A DNA stretch of 43,514 nt from an uncultured Bacteroidales bacterium (lineage in GTDB: Bacteria; Bacteroidota; Bacteroidia; Bacteroidales; F082): positions 1 to 43,514 of the forward strand of contig ONJF01000019.1 in the NCBI GenBank assembly GCA_900318085.1. Direction: 5' to 3'. The translations under genes and the position numbers were made by a program. Positions 1 to 8,270 of this stretch are shown one piece after another. Position 1 is the stretch's first letter; each line of letters opens with the position of its first letter. Under the pieces are notes generated by a model. The model did no database searches. It saw only the letters and a list, made by a program, of their open reading frames with translations, and had not been told where the DNA came from.

Positions 1-1101
1 TCCAGTACGGGATTGTTTGCTATCTTTGCTTCATACAACAACGGAGGAGGCACGATGCACTACACCCTGAAAGACCACCAAGGCAACCTGACGGCCACCG
101 TTTGCGGCGATGCCGTGGAGCGGTTGAGCTACGACCCTTGGGGCCGGCGGCGCAACACCACCAACTTCGGCTACGACAACATTACCTATACCTTCGACAG
201 AGGCTACACCCTGCACGAGCATTACGACGAGTTCGACCTCATCAACATGAACGGACGGCTTTATGACCCCATCCTTGGCCGCATGCTTTCTCCCGACGTG
301 GTAATCCAGGACGAACAAAACTCGCAGGCATATAATCGATACAGCTACTGCTTCAACAATCCGCTGAGGTTCGCTGATCCGAGCGGGTATGTGGTGGAGG
401 ATGATTGGTACGTGGATAAAAACGGAAGAATAGTTTGGGATGATAATGTGACCAGTGTGGCTAACACCCCAGATGGAGGAACATACATCGGCTCCAACGA
501 CAAAGACATCTTGAAGTATTATGGACTTCGCGAATATTATGACAATATTAGTATGAAAAGATGGTGCCTTTCTTTGAATGGTGTAATGATGGAGTACGAC
601 CATAACGGGAACCTCTTTCCAAACCAAAGACCTTGGCTCGTCCCAACTATTATGAGCAGTAGCATTGAAGGACGTTTGACAATTGAGGTTAATGTAAGAT
701 ATGATACGGATGAGGCCTCAGGAACAAACAAACAGGTAAGAGTTTTTAAAGGAATCACTTTTAACTTTGTTCTCTCTCAATCTGCTCAATCGTTCAATTA
801 CCGCGGCAATGCAGGTGTGTTTTGGGACGGCAAACTTAAAGAAAATCGCCTTGAGCATGAAACAAATGCCTTTTTTGAGGTAGATGGTAAACAATTTACA
901 AAAACACAAATCTTTATCTCGGCCGATAATATAAAAGCAAAAAAAAGTTTCATGAGAGCTCAAATCCGAGCAGGTGCAATTAATGGAATTTCGATGTTCG
1001 GCCCTCGCCCTATTAAGATGATATGGGATTTAGCTCCATCCAAACCTGTTACAAATCAAAACCAATATACTTTTAAATACTATTTTTTATATGAAAAATA
1101 A
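1..1101 (+). CDS. Rhs/YD-repeat protein, C-terminal part with variable tip (5' truncated by window)
   Basis: The reading frame is open from base 1, so the gene starts upstream of the window. Roughly residues 1-125 are the conserved Rhs-associated core end: a YTLKDHQGNL motif, an RLSYDPWGRRR motif, the LYDPILGRMLSPD motif and a final NPLRFADPSGY. After that, about 240 residues form an unrelated AT-richer C-terminal tip that I do not recognise. In Rhs proteins the core forms a beta-cage and the tip is often a toxin or other effector; here the toxic activity is inferred from architecture only. The next gene starts 11 bases before this stop and a second core fragment lies at 1791, the usual arrangement of polymorphic Rhs loci. 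The tip could instead be a non-toxic surface domain. Confidence 0.85.
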   Translation, partial: SSTGLFAIFASYNNGGGTMHYTLKDHQGNLTATVCGDAVERLSYDPWGRRRNTTNFGYDNITYTFDRGYTLHEHYDEFDLINMNGRLYDPILGRMLSPDVVIQDEQNSQAYNRYSYCFNNPLRFADPSGYVVEDDWYVDKNGRIVWDDNVTSVANTPDGGTYIGSNDKDILKYYGLREYYDNISMKRWCLSLNGVMMEYDHNGNLFPNQRPWLVPTIMSSSIEGRLTIEVNVRYDTDEASGTNKQVRVFKGITFNFVLSQSAQSFNYRGNAGVFWDGKLKENRLEHETNAFFEVDGKQFTKTQIFISADNIKAKKSFMRAQIRAGAINGISMFGPRPIKMIWDLAPSKPVTNQNQYTFKYYFLYEK

Positions 1102-1786
1102 GGTTTCCATATTTTTTACATTGATACCAATGCTGATGTTGTCATGCATTCGGATTGTTCTACCTGAAGATTCCTTAAATGGCAAGAATTTCTGTGATTC
1201 TTGCAGGACTAAAACGGGAGAACTCTTTTTCAAGTGGCAATGGGAAGATCGCAATGATAAGTATTTGGATTCAATAATATCTATAATCGATTATGCATTG
1301 CCAAAATGCGATGATGAGTATTCAAAATACAAAATGTCACTCCTCAAATTATCTTCGCTGTGCGCAAAGAATGAGTACGATAGAGCTTTCGATTTCTTTG
1401 ATTCTATCAACTTTAAAGATTATGAATATTTGTACTACAAACAAGTGATATTCAATAGAATTCATGCGATGGAACGCCAGTCCGTTGAAGATATCCCCGG
1501 AAGAAACCTTTATCTTCAAAATTCTATTGACTTAATACACGACTATCTCTCAGAGAACAAGTTGGATGTCAATTCTGTTTGGCTATATCAGGAAGAGATG
1601 ACCCATGACTCATTATGGATCGCAACACTTCAGTATTATCATTATTTTTCTATTCTTAAAGGCTATGAAGACGCTGTTAAAGAACTTGATTCATTGTATA
1701 TCAACCGTTTAATGAATGAGTACTGTTATAAGAGGTTGGTTAACGAGAGCGAGAATGCTCAATTAAAATGGTTTTTAGGCATCTAA
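1091..1786 (+). CDS. Lipoprotein overlapping the Rhs tip; candidate immunity protein
   Basis: This encodes 231 aa with an N-terminal lipoprotein signal (basic MKNK, hydrophobic core, LSC lipobox with Cys at about residue 19). The mature part is alpha-helical in appearance, rich in Tyr, Asp and Leu, and has no motif I recognise; the spacing of Tyr/Leu suggests short helical repeats. It starts inside the end of the Rhs gene (ATG at 1091, Rhs stop at 1099-1101), so the two are translationally coupled. Base composition is much lower in GC than the housekeeping genes to the right, consistent with horizontal transfer. Position directly behind a polymorphic tip makes an immunity role plausible, but this is inference from context; a lipoprotein would protect against a toxin acting in the periplasm or envelope. 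Confidence 0.7.
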   Translation: MKNKVSIFFTLIPMLMLSCIRIVLPEDSLNGKNFCDSCRTKTGELFFKWQWEDRNDKYLDSIISIIDYALPKCDDEYSKYKMSLLKLSSLCAKNEYDRAFDFFDSINFKDYEYLYYKQVIFNRIHAMERQSVEDIPGRNLYLQNSIDLIHDYLSENKLDVNSVWLYQEEMTHDSLWIATLQYYHYFSILKGYEDAVKELDSLYINRLMNEYCYKRLVNESENAQLKWFLGI

Positions 1787-1790
1787 CGCC

Positions 1791-1980
1791 ATGCTTAACA
1801 TACCCATCGTGAATAAGTATAACCACAAAAAACAAGACCTCCTTTCCGCCACGGGATTATTCGCTATCTTTGTGACATATAACTCAGGAGGAGGCACGAT
1901 GCACTACACCCTGAAAGACCACCAAGGCAACCTGACGGCCACCATCCATGGCAACTCCATGGAGCGGCTGAGGTATGATG
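1791..1980 (+). pseudogene. Displaced Rhs core fragment
   Basis: The translated frame repeats the Rhs core end seen at the window start (ATGLFAIF..., YTLKDHQGNLTAT, MERLRYD). Bases 1887-1943 are identical to 43-99 over 57 bp. Similarity stops at about 1980, where the first copy continues with the WGRRR motif but this copy runs into unrelated sequence and ends at 2174. It lacks the core end, the DPSGY junction and any tip. It looks like the remains of an orphan core-tip cassette; orphan cores let Rhs loci swap tips by recombination. Confidence 0.7.
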
Positions 1981-2010
1981 ACAACAATTCATTAAAAGGA
2001 GAATCAAGAA

Positions 2011-2181
2011 ATGAAAAATATCACAAAAAGTATCATCCTCATAATAGCAGTGGCGGTTATAACCACCCTGGAAATCAAAGCAGACAGTTTAAAAGAGGAC
2101 TCTATGAAAGCCTTCTACGAGCGGATGCGGCGGTGGGATGCACTGCATGGAGGGATGAGGCAAAGGGAGAGTGACAAATGA
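2011..2181 (+). CDS. Small putative secreted peptide (56 aa), possibly a gene remnant
   Basis: ATG at 2011 is preceded by a purine-rich AAAAGGAGAA ribosome-binding site (1994-2003). The product begins MKNITK followed by a hydrophobic stretch and a KADS segment, which looks like a Sec signal peptide, then about 30 charged residues and a stop at 2179-2181. It overlaps the displaced Rhs frame in another phase. It may be the start of a second immunity or secreted protein cut short by the same deletion that removed the second Rhs tip. I recognise no family, and translation is uncertain. Confidence 0.35.
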   Translation: MKNITKSIILIIAVAVITTLEIKADSLKEDSMKAFYERMRRWDALHGGMRQRESDK

Positions 2182-2216
2182 CTCTCCCTAAACGGATGTA
2201 ACGATTCCATGACACA

Positions 2217-2276
2217 TTTGGCTTTGGCAGGCTGGTCGTGATGAAATATGCAAATCGACCGGCCTGTCAAGTCAAA
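2217..2276. repeat. Long imperfect hairpin
   Basis: Bases 2224-2238 pair with 2256-2270 over 15 bp, with only two G-U wobbles, and the pairing continues outwards with one bulge to about 2217/2276. The loop is about 17 nt. The wobbles suggest an RNA structure. No U-tract follows, so it is not a classical terminator. Confidence 0.5.
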
Positions 2277-2465
2277 GTGATTCCCTGAACTCCTGCGGGG
2301 AAATCGAAGATTAGCTACGCTGAATCGATGATTTCGACGTAGTCAATCTCAACTTGTCTTTTCTGAAAACTAAATTTGCTCATTCTATTTGTTCAAGCTG
2401 TTCACGAAAGTTGAAATACCATAGGGAAAAAATCTTGTTTCCTGACGCTAATTGAGTATTTTTAC

Positions 2466-2473
2466 TATTTTTG
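2466..2473 (+). promoter_or_regulatory. Bacteroidota -7 box (TATTTTTG) for the PNGase F-like gene
   Basis: TATTTTTG matches TAnnTTTG and is followed by CGCC. It lies about 60 bp upstream of the ATG at 2534. No well-placed -33 TTTG is evident. Confidence 0.5.
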
Positions 2474-2533
2474 CGCCAATAATTCTGTTCTTTGGCTTTG
2501 AACGGTTTGTCAATATTACTTAAACTTAATATT

Positions 2534-5188
2534 ATGAAAAAACTATTCCTAATCCTTGTGCTCTTGGCTTTCTCCTTCGGGATGAACGCCCAAGTCGAAA
2601 AAACCTTTACCTTCAACGATTATAACGAAGGTCAAATCCTTAATGGTCAAGACGGCTGGTACGTCCGTGTGCACAGCGCAGGTAATGGTAGCATGGGTCC
2701 CATGTATACCGATTATCTTGGCCACTTCTGGGGCACCACGCCGGAAACACCCACGGCCGACGAAACCCTGGGTGTGTTTTCGCATGCCTCCGGCACCAGC
2801 TTTGGCGACATCGCCACGCACGACATCACCCAATACGGCTTCGACTTCTCCAATGGCGGCGTCGTCGAGATCGAATGCGACCAGCTGCGCGAGTGGTGGG
2901 GCACCCTGTTCGGCATCGGCTATGACGGCGACGGCGACGGCTCCGTCCTTCCGCCCATCATGGCAGCCCCCAACCACGCCCTCTACGAACCTATCACCCC
3001 CAATCCCAACAGCACCCTCCCCGACGGCGGCGTCTATTTTCTCCTCACGGGTAGCGACACCGATCCTCTCTTCATCAAAGGCGTGATTTTGCCCAACAAC
3101 ACTCCTGCCTGCAATTTTACACCTAACGCCACAGAGAAGAATTGGGCCCGCTATAAGGTCTCCATTGACTTGGATGCCAACAACGGCGCCGGTGCTGTCA
3201 CCCTGTATGCGATGTATGATGTGCCTGGCGGCGAGTGGGAAGCTGTCCCGGAATGCCAAGGTGTCAACGTCGGTCTGACCCCTGGCAGTGGCGACAAGTA
3301 CGACCCCGCCACATGGCACCACATCTTCATGCTCAACAGCGGCTGGTGCGGCTTCGATAACTTCACCGTTCGCCATTTCCCTGGCGGCTTGACGGCACAG
3401 TTCATCGACTTCACTGAAATCCCCGACCAGTTGGTCTACAACGAACCCATCACCCTTGAAGCCAGCGCCACCTCGGGACTTCCTGTGACCTTTGAAGTCA
3501 TCCAAGGTCCTGCCACCATCGATGGTAACATTCTCACCCTCACCGGCGAGGAAGGCGTCGTGAAAGTACGCGCCTCACAGCCCGGTGACGGCACCCAATG
3601 GCAACCCGCCCCTGCAGTGAACCGTTCCTTCTATGTGGTCGACCCCGAGAACTATGAACCTGAGATCACCATCCGCCGTCCCTACGAAGGCACCAAGGTC
3701 TACATGCCCGATTTTGAAAATCCTGTGATGGTGGTGATCAGCGCTTATATCGACCATGGCTCCATCCTTAAGTTCGAAGAAGTGAAATGCGAAGTCGATG
3801 GACAAGTGCTGACCTTGAAGACCGACTATCCCGACAAACCTGAAAATGGTTATTGGTACACCACTTGGACGCCTTCAGGTGAAGGTTCCTACAACATGAC
3901 CATCTCCATCACCCAAACGGGTGGCAAGGTCACCACGGCCTCCAACACTTTCGATGTGACCACCGACTATGACGACATGAACGTCTCTGCCCTCAACGGC
4001 GAGGTGGTGGTGAACACAACCTATTTCACCGCCTACGGCGAATATCCCTTCCCGACCCATGTCAACGCCTTCAATGCCATCAACTTGCATTATCTGCATA
4101 ACTGCGTGAACGGCGACTGCAACACTTACGACCACCAAAGCTATCTCCGCGTGAAGAACTACCGTGGCGAATGGGTGGAACTCTGCCGTTACATCACCCC
4201 GTTCGGCGTAGAATGTGTCGACGACCTCGACGTGACCGACTTCACCTCCGTGCTGCAAGGACTCGTCGAATTTGAATATTATAGCGAACAATATTCAACC
4301 GGTCAAGGTTATAACCCCACGGCTATCTTTGAATACACCAAAGGCACTCCAGAGTATCCTTACGTGGACTTACAGGAACTGTGGTATGGTAGCTATTCGT
4401 TTGGCGATTACGAGAACTTGTGCCCCATCCCGATGCGTACAGTCGAATTTGATCCTTGTGTCGAAAAGGCCAAGCTGCAAATCACAACCTCGGGACACAA
4501 CTGGAGCGACACGGGCAATGGTGCCTACAATACGGGCAATGCTGCCGAGTTCTACCACGCCAACCCCCACAACATCAACATCAATGGCGCAACGGCCTAC
4601 ACTCAGGATCTCTGGCAAACCTGTACCCCCAATCCCGCTGGTTGCCAGCCCCAAAACGGCACTTGGACCTATGCCCGTGCCGGTTGGTGCCCAGGCAGCA
4701 TGACGATGGTGTGGGACTACAGCCTCGACGACTATCTCGCCGATGGTCACGCGGACGTGCTTTATGAGTTCGACCCGACCTATGTCGACCAATGCCACCC
4801 CAACTACCCCGACTGCGTGAGCGGTCAGAACAGCTGCCCGGATTGTACCAATTCCAGCAACCCGCTCTTAAAGGTCTCCGGTAAGTTGGTGACCTACAGC
4901 CACAACACCGACATCCTGACGGAAGTTCCTGAACTTCCCGATGTGGACGCAGAACCCTTCAATGTGACCATCACCCCCAACCCCGCGAGAGGCCAGATGA
5001 CCATCACCACGGACTACGATAAGGGTAGAGCCAGCGTCGTCATCATCAACCCGCAAGGCGCCAAAGTGCGTGGCTTCAGCGTGGAAGGCCAGCGCACCAT
5101 CGACGTGAGCGACCTGCCTTCAGGCCTCTACTTTGTCCACATCATCGGTGGCAAGATGGTGACGAGAAAGGTGATGATTCAGAATTAA
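2534..5188 (+). CDS. T9SS-secreted PNGase F-like peptide:N-glycosidase
   Basis: An 884-aa protein. The start is placed at ATG 2534 because it opens a clear signal peptide (MKKLFLILVLLAF...NAQ); the frame is open 14 codons further but that extension would bury the signal. Residues about 20-285 look like a beta-sandwich module and about 290-480 like two Ig-like modules. Residues about 500-790 match PNGase F: a TGEW-like GEWVELCRYITPFG, an LDVTDF motif, a TTSGHNW segment and GTWTYARAGWCPG. By my alignment with Flavobacterium PNGase F, the key residues D60, E118 and E206 correspond to D533, E585 and E672, all present. The last ~75 residues are a type A sorting domain (ITPNPARGQ ... LPSGLYFVHI ... 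KVMIQN). Predicted role: release of N-glycans from glycoproteins at the cell surface or outside the cell. The long N-terminal extension is unlike the compact classical enzyme. Confidence 0.85.
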   Translation: MKKLFLILVLLAFSFGMNAQVEKTFTFNDYNEGQILNGQDGWYVRVHSAGNGSMGPMYTDYLGHFWGTTPETPTADETLGVFSHASGTSFGDIATHDITQYGFDFSNGGVVEIECDQLREWWGTLFGIGYDGDGDGSVLPPIMAAPNHALYEPITPNPNSTLPDGGVYFLLTGSDTDPLFIKGVILPNNTPACNFTPNATEKNWARYKVSIDLDANNGAGAVTLYAMYDVPGGEWEAVPECQGVNVGLTPGSGDKYDPATWHHIFMLNSGWCGFDNFTVRHFPGGLTAQFIDFTEIPDQLVYNEPITLEASATSGLPVTFEVIQGPATIDGNILTLTGEEGVVKVRASQPGDGTQWQPAPAVNRSFYVVDPENYEPEITIRRPYEGTKVYMPDFENPVMVVISAYIDHGSILKFEEVKCEVDGQVLTLKTDYPDKPENGYWYTTWTPSGEGSYNMTISITQTGGKVTTASNTFDVTTDYDDMNVSALNGEVVVNTTYFTAYGEYPFPTHVNAFNAINLHYLHNCVNGDCNTYDHQSYLRVKNYRGEWVELCRYITPFGVECVDDLDVTDFTSVLQGLVEFEYYSEQYSTGQGYNPTAIFEYTKGTPEYPYVDLQELWYGSYSFGDYENLCPIPMRTVEFDPCVEKAKLQITTSGHNWSDTGNGAYNTGNAAEFYHANPHNININGATAYTQDLWQTCTPNPAGCQPQNGTWTYARAGWCPGSMTMVWDYSLDDYLADGHADVLYEFDPTYVDQCHPNYPDCVSGQNSCPDCTNSSNPLLKVSGKLVTYSHNTDILTEVPELPDVDAEPFNVTITPNPARGQMTITTDYDKGRASVVIINPQGAKVRGFSVEGQRTIDVSDLPSGLYFVHIIGGKMVTRKVMIQN

Positions 5189-5197
5189 TATTTTCCG

Positions 5198-5206
5198 TAT
5201 CTTTGC
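5198..5206 (+). promoter_or_regulatory. Bacteroidota -7 box (TATCTTTGC) for proS
   Basis: A perfect TATCTTTGC followed by AGCC lies only 10 bp past the stop of the PNGase F-like gene and about 125 bp before the proS ATG, giving proS its own transcript with a leader that carries the GAGACGCGA repeat. Confidence 0.7.
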
Positions 5207-5218
5207 AGCCGTTTTAAA

Positions 5219-5292
5219 AGACGCGAGACTTCGAGACGCGAGACACGAGACGATAAAAAGTCCCGTAGTCTCGCGTCCCGTAGTCCCGTGTC
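5219..5292. repeat. GACGCGA heptamer array with inverted partner
   Basis: Degenerate 7-bp units (GACGCGA, GACACGA) occupy 5220-5254. After a short spacer, the inverted form (GTCTCGCGTC, GTCCCGTGTC) follows to 5292, so the whole can fold back on itself in the proS leader. A related inverted array sits at 16182-16214 upstream of gltX. Confidence 0.6.
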
Positions 5293-5330
5293 AAACAATC
5301 GGTTAAACATTTTAATTACGTAATACTGAA

Positions 5331-7058
5331 ATGAAAGTTGCAACATTATTAGGCGAACGTTTCAAGAAGGCACCGGCCGACTGCGTATTCGACAGTCAGG
5401 CGCTGATGGTGCGTGGTGGATATATCAAGTCGGTAGGTACCGGCCTGTTTTCTTTCTTCATGCCGGCCAAGCGCATCGCGAAGAAGATCGAGAATATCAT
5501 CCGTGAGGAGATGGACCGCATCGACGGTCAAGAAGTGATGTTTCCCGTCGTGATGCCGGGCACGCTGTGGCAGGAGTCGGGGCGTTACAACAGCATCGGC
5601 TCGGAGCTGCTCCGCTTCAAGGACCGTAATGGCATCGACATGGTGCTGGGCATGACCCACGAAGAAGCCGCCGTACAGCTGGCCCGCGATGCCGCGAAGA
5701 GCTACACGCAGTACCCCTTCATGATCTATCAGATCCAGACCAAGTTCCGCGACGAACCCCGTTCGCGCGGTGGTCTCATCCGCACCCGTGAGTTCACGAT
5801 GAAGGACGCCTACAGCTTCCACACCTCACAGGAGGACTTGGAGCAATACTACGCCAAGGCTTACCATGCCTATGACCGAATCTTTGCCCGCGCTGGTGTG
5901 CCGCAGGTCGTAGCCGTCAAGTCCGACTCGGGCATGATGGGTGGCCGCATCTCACATGAGTTCATGCTGCTCACCGACATTGGCGAGGACACCATCGTCA
6001 TTTGCCCTGAATGCGGTTACCGCTCCAACAGCGAGGCCGCCGACTGCATCGTCCACAACGAGGAATACCCCATCGAGCCTTTGGAGGAGGTCTACACCCC
6101 TGAACAGAAGACCATCGAGGATGTGTGCAACTACCTGCACAAGTCGCCTCTGCAGTCATGCAAGGCCGTGCTCTATCAGCGTAACATGGATGACTCGTTG
6201 GTCATCGTCTTCTTACGCGGCGACCTTGAGGTGAACGAGACCAAGCTCCGCAATCTGCTTTGCGCCGAGGTGCATGCCGCCACTGTCACTCCTGAAATGG
6301 GTATTTGCCCTGGCTTCATTGGTCCCAAGGGCTTGCCTGAAGGCATCACCGTGGTCTATGACGAGTCGCTGAAGACCTTGAACAGCTTCGTGGCAGGTGC
6401 CAACAAGGAGAACTACCACTACAAGGGCATGAACATGGCCCGCGACCTCGGCGAGGTGAAGTACGATAGCGTGGCCAAGGCCACCGCTGGCGGCATCTGC
6501 CCCGTGTGCGGCAAGCACAGCATCACCATCAGCCGCGGCATCGAGGTGGGTAACATCTTCCAACTCGGCACCAAGTACACCGAGTCGATGAACATGCAGT
6601 ACCTCGACAGCGACAACACGCTGAAATACCCCATCATGGGCTGCTACGGCATCGGCGTAGGTCGTCTGATCGCTTCGGTCTGCGAGGTGAGCCACGACGA
6701 CTACGGTCCGATATGGCCCATCACCATCGCCCCTTGGCAGGTGCAGATTTGCGCTCTGCGCATCGCTGACGAGAACGTGCGCCGCGTGGCCGACAAGCTC
6801 TACGAAGACCTGAAGAAGGCCGGTGTGGAGGTCATTTATGATGACCGCAATATCAGTGCGGGCGTGATGTTCTCCGATGCCGACTTGCTCGGCGTGCCGC
6901 TGCGCATCGTGGTCAGCCCGAAGACGTTGGAACGCAACGCCATCGAGTTCGCTAGCCGCGACAAGAGCTTCAAGGCCGACCTCAATCCCGACAATGTGGT
7001 CGGCGAGGTCAAGGCCAAGATTGCCGAGATGATTGCGGCGTTGACGCCTGAAGATTAA
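5331..7058 (+). CDS. proS: Prolyl-tRNA synthetase, bacterial type with editing insertion
   Basis: A 575-aa class II aminoacyl-tRNA synthetase that charges tRNA-Pro in the cytoplasm. Motif 2 is seen near residues 139-155 (FRDEPRSRGGLIRTREF) and motif 3 near 437-446 (CYGIGVGRL). The region between, about residues 224-390, is the INS editing domain (a GDLEVNETKL stretch corresponds to the GDHELNEVK region of E. coli), which hydrolyses Ala-tRNA-Pro. The C-terminal anticodon-binding domain covers about 465-575. The length fits the bacterial type. Many Bacteroidales instead carry the shorter archaeal/eukaryote-like ProRS, so the type is worth noting. It has its own promoter at 5198. Confidence 0.95.
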   Translation: MKVATLLGERFKKAPADCVFDSQALMVRGGYIKSVGTGLFSFFMPAKRIAKKIENIIREEMDRIDGQEVMFPVVMPGTLWQESGRYNSIGSELLRFKDRNGIDMVLGMTHEEAAVQLARDAAKSYTQYPFMIYQIQTKFRDEPRSRGGLIRTREFTMKDAYSFHTSQEDLEQYYAKAYHAYDRIFARAGVPQVVAVKSDSGMMGGRISHEFMLLTDIGEDTIVICPECGYRSNSEAADCIVHNEEYPIEPLEEVYTPEQKTIEDVCNYLHKSPLQSCKAVLYQRNMDDSLVIVFLRGDLEVNETKLRNLLCAEVHAATVTPEMGICPGFIGPKGLPEGITVVYDESLKTLNSFVAGANKENYHYKGMNMARDLGEVKYDSVAKATAGGICPVCGKHSITISRGIEVGNIFQLGTKYTESMNMQYLDSDNTLKYPIMGCYGIGVGRLIASVCEVSHDDYGPIWPITIAPWQVQICALRIADENVRRVADKLYEDLKKAGVEVIYDDRNISAGVMFSDADLLGVPLRIVVSPKTLERNAIEFASRDKSFKADLNPDNVVGEVKAKIAEMIAALTPED

Positions 7059-7070
7059 TGAAAAACCTTG

Positions 7071-7105
7071 TGTAGAGACGTGGCGCGCCGCGTCTCTACA
7101 TTTTT
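7071..7105 (+). terminator. Terminator behind proS built from a GTAGAGACG palindrome
   Basis: TGTAGAGACG (7071-7080) pairs perfectly with CGTCTCTACA (7091-7100), with a self-complementary GCGCGC in the loop, followed by T5 (7101-7105). The arms are the same repeat seen at 19086-19113. Confidence 0.65.
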
Positions 7106-7123
7106 AATAGAAAACATGATAAT

Positions 7124-8212
7124 ATGAAATCATATATTACCACCTTCCTCCTTGCCCTTGCGTTCCTCGTGTCATGCGGCTCGGGGACGACCACACAGAA
7201 CAGTGGCGATATCAGCAATGCACCGGTCTCAACGGAAACCGAATATACCGGCGAGGGTGCGTTGCCTGAATTGGTGTTCGACAACTTGACTTTTTCCGAA
7301 ATCGAGTACTATGAACACGCGGAAGTGCCTCCAATCATCCGCAACGCCAAGCGCATTGTGATCAAGGGTGATGAAATCATGATTTCTGACGGCAACAACG
7401 AAACCGTCAGCAAAATCGACTTGAGTTCCGCTTCAGAAGAAGCCAACCCCGACGGCTATTATTGGATGTTCTCCATCAAAGACGGTCAGCCTGTCGACGG
7501 CGCATTCTACATTGTGGCAGAATATGAGGAAGCCTGCATTGTCCGCAACGAAGATCCCAAGCAACGCCCCATTTCCTTATTCTTTGAAGGCAGGGGATGG
7601 CTCTACCCCAAAAACTTCAACTCTTGGGACAACCTCCGCCGTAAAATCACCCCAAACTACCCTTCGGACGAACAATACAATGATCTCCTGCAATACATCA
7701 ACCGTGAAGAGCCCGACCCCTCGGATTTTGAAGACTATGACGATAGTGGCGATGATGCCCTCGAAACCATTGCCATGAAGTTTTGGTCGGAATTACTGAA
7801 AGAATACGACCCGATTGGTACATTGGAGGGTGACGAACTGCCCGATGCCGCCATGATTGCCGACAACCTACAACGCGTCGAAAGCAAAAGCAATACCATT
7901 GCGGTATTTGAAGCTGAAGGCGCAGAAGGCTTCACGGAGACAGCCTCCTGTTACCGTAAAAAAGACGGCTCTTGGATTGTGCTGGACTATGTACAATCCA
8001 ACAACAGTCCCGACCATCGCCTCACGGCCTATTCCTTCACTGACGGCGACCAAATCTCCGTTATCGACTACTATTTTCCTGAGAAATTCTGGGCTAACGG
8101 ACGCTACATGTCATCCATCGACGAGGACGGATTTGCTGTAGTGCACGACACCGACGAAGAAGAAATCGTAGAGTGGTATCGGTGGAACGGCGAGAGATTT
8201 GTAAAACAGTAG
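7124..8212 (+). CDS. Lipoprotein of unknown function
   Basis: A 362-aa protein with a lipoprotein signal peptide (MKSYITTFLLALAFLVSCG; lipobox LVSC, Cys at residue 18) followed by a Ser/Thr/Gly-rich linker. The mature part is acidic, with several Asp/Glu clusters (EEPDPSDFEDYDDSGDD) and aromatic-rich beta-strand-like segments in the C-terminal half (DYVQSNNSPDHRLTAYSF). I recognise no catalytic motif or family. It stands alone between the proS terminator and a bidirectional terminator, so it is monocistronic. The start is the ATG that opens the signal peptide. Confidence 0.8.
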   Translation: MKSYITTFLLALAFLVSCGSGTTTQNSGDISNAPVSTETEYTGEGALPELVFDNLTFSEIEYYEHAEVPPIIRNAKRIVIKGDEIMISDGNNETVSKIDLSSASEEANPDGYYWMFSIKDGQPVDGAFYIVAEYEEACIVRNEDPKQRPISLFFEGRGWLYPKNFNSWDNLRRKITPNYPSDEQYNDLLQYINREEPDPSDFEDYDDSGDDALETIAMKFWSELLKEYDPIGTLEGDELPDAAMIADNLQRVESKSNTIAVFEAEGAEGFTETASCYRKKDGSWIVLDYVQSNNSPDHRLTAYSFTDGDQISVIDYYFPEKFWANGRYMSSIDEDGFAVVHDTDEEEIVEWYRWNGERFVKQ

Positions 8213-8240
8213 AGACGGTAATGCCCTACAAAGTCAAACA

Positions 8241-8270
8241 AAAAAACTCCGGCAAACGCCGGAGTTTTTT
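8241..8270. terminator. Bidirectional terminator between the lipoprotein gene and nrdG
   Basis: A6 ACTCCGGC - AAAC - GCCGGAGT T6: a perfect 13-bp stem with 4-nt loop, poly-A on the left and poly-T on the right. It ends both the plus-strand lipoprotein transcript and the minus-strand nrdDG transcript. The nrdG stop codon (8269-8271) overlaps its right edge. Confidence 0.9.

Larger units (their letters stand above)
2182..2533. other. Noncoding gap between the Rhs remnant and the PNGase F gene
   Basis: This stretch holds the hairpin at 2217-2276, a motif at 2301-2347 that recurs upstream of capE (41325-41395), and a promoter -7 box at 2466-2473. I see no credible ORF or RNA gene. Confidence 0.6.
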
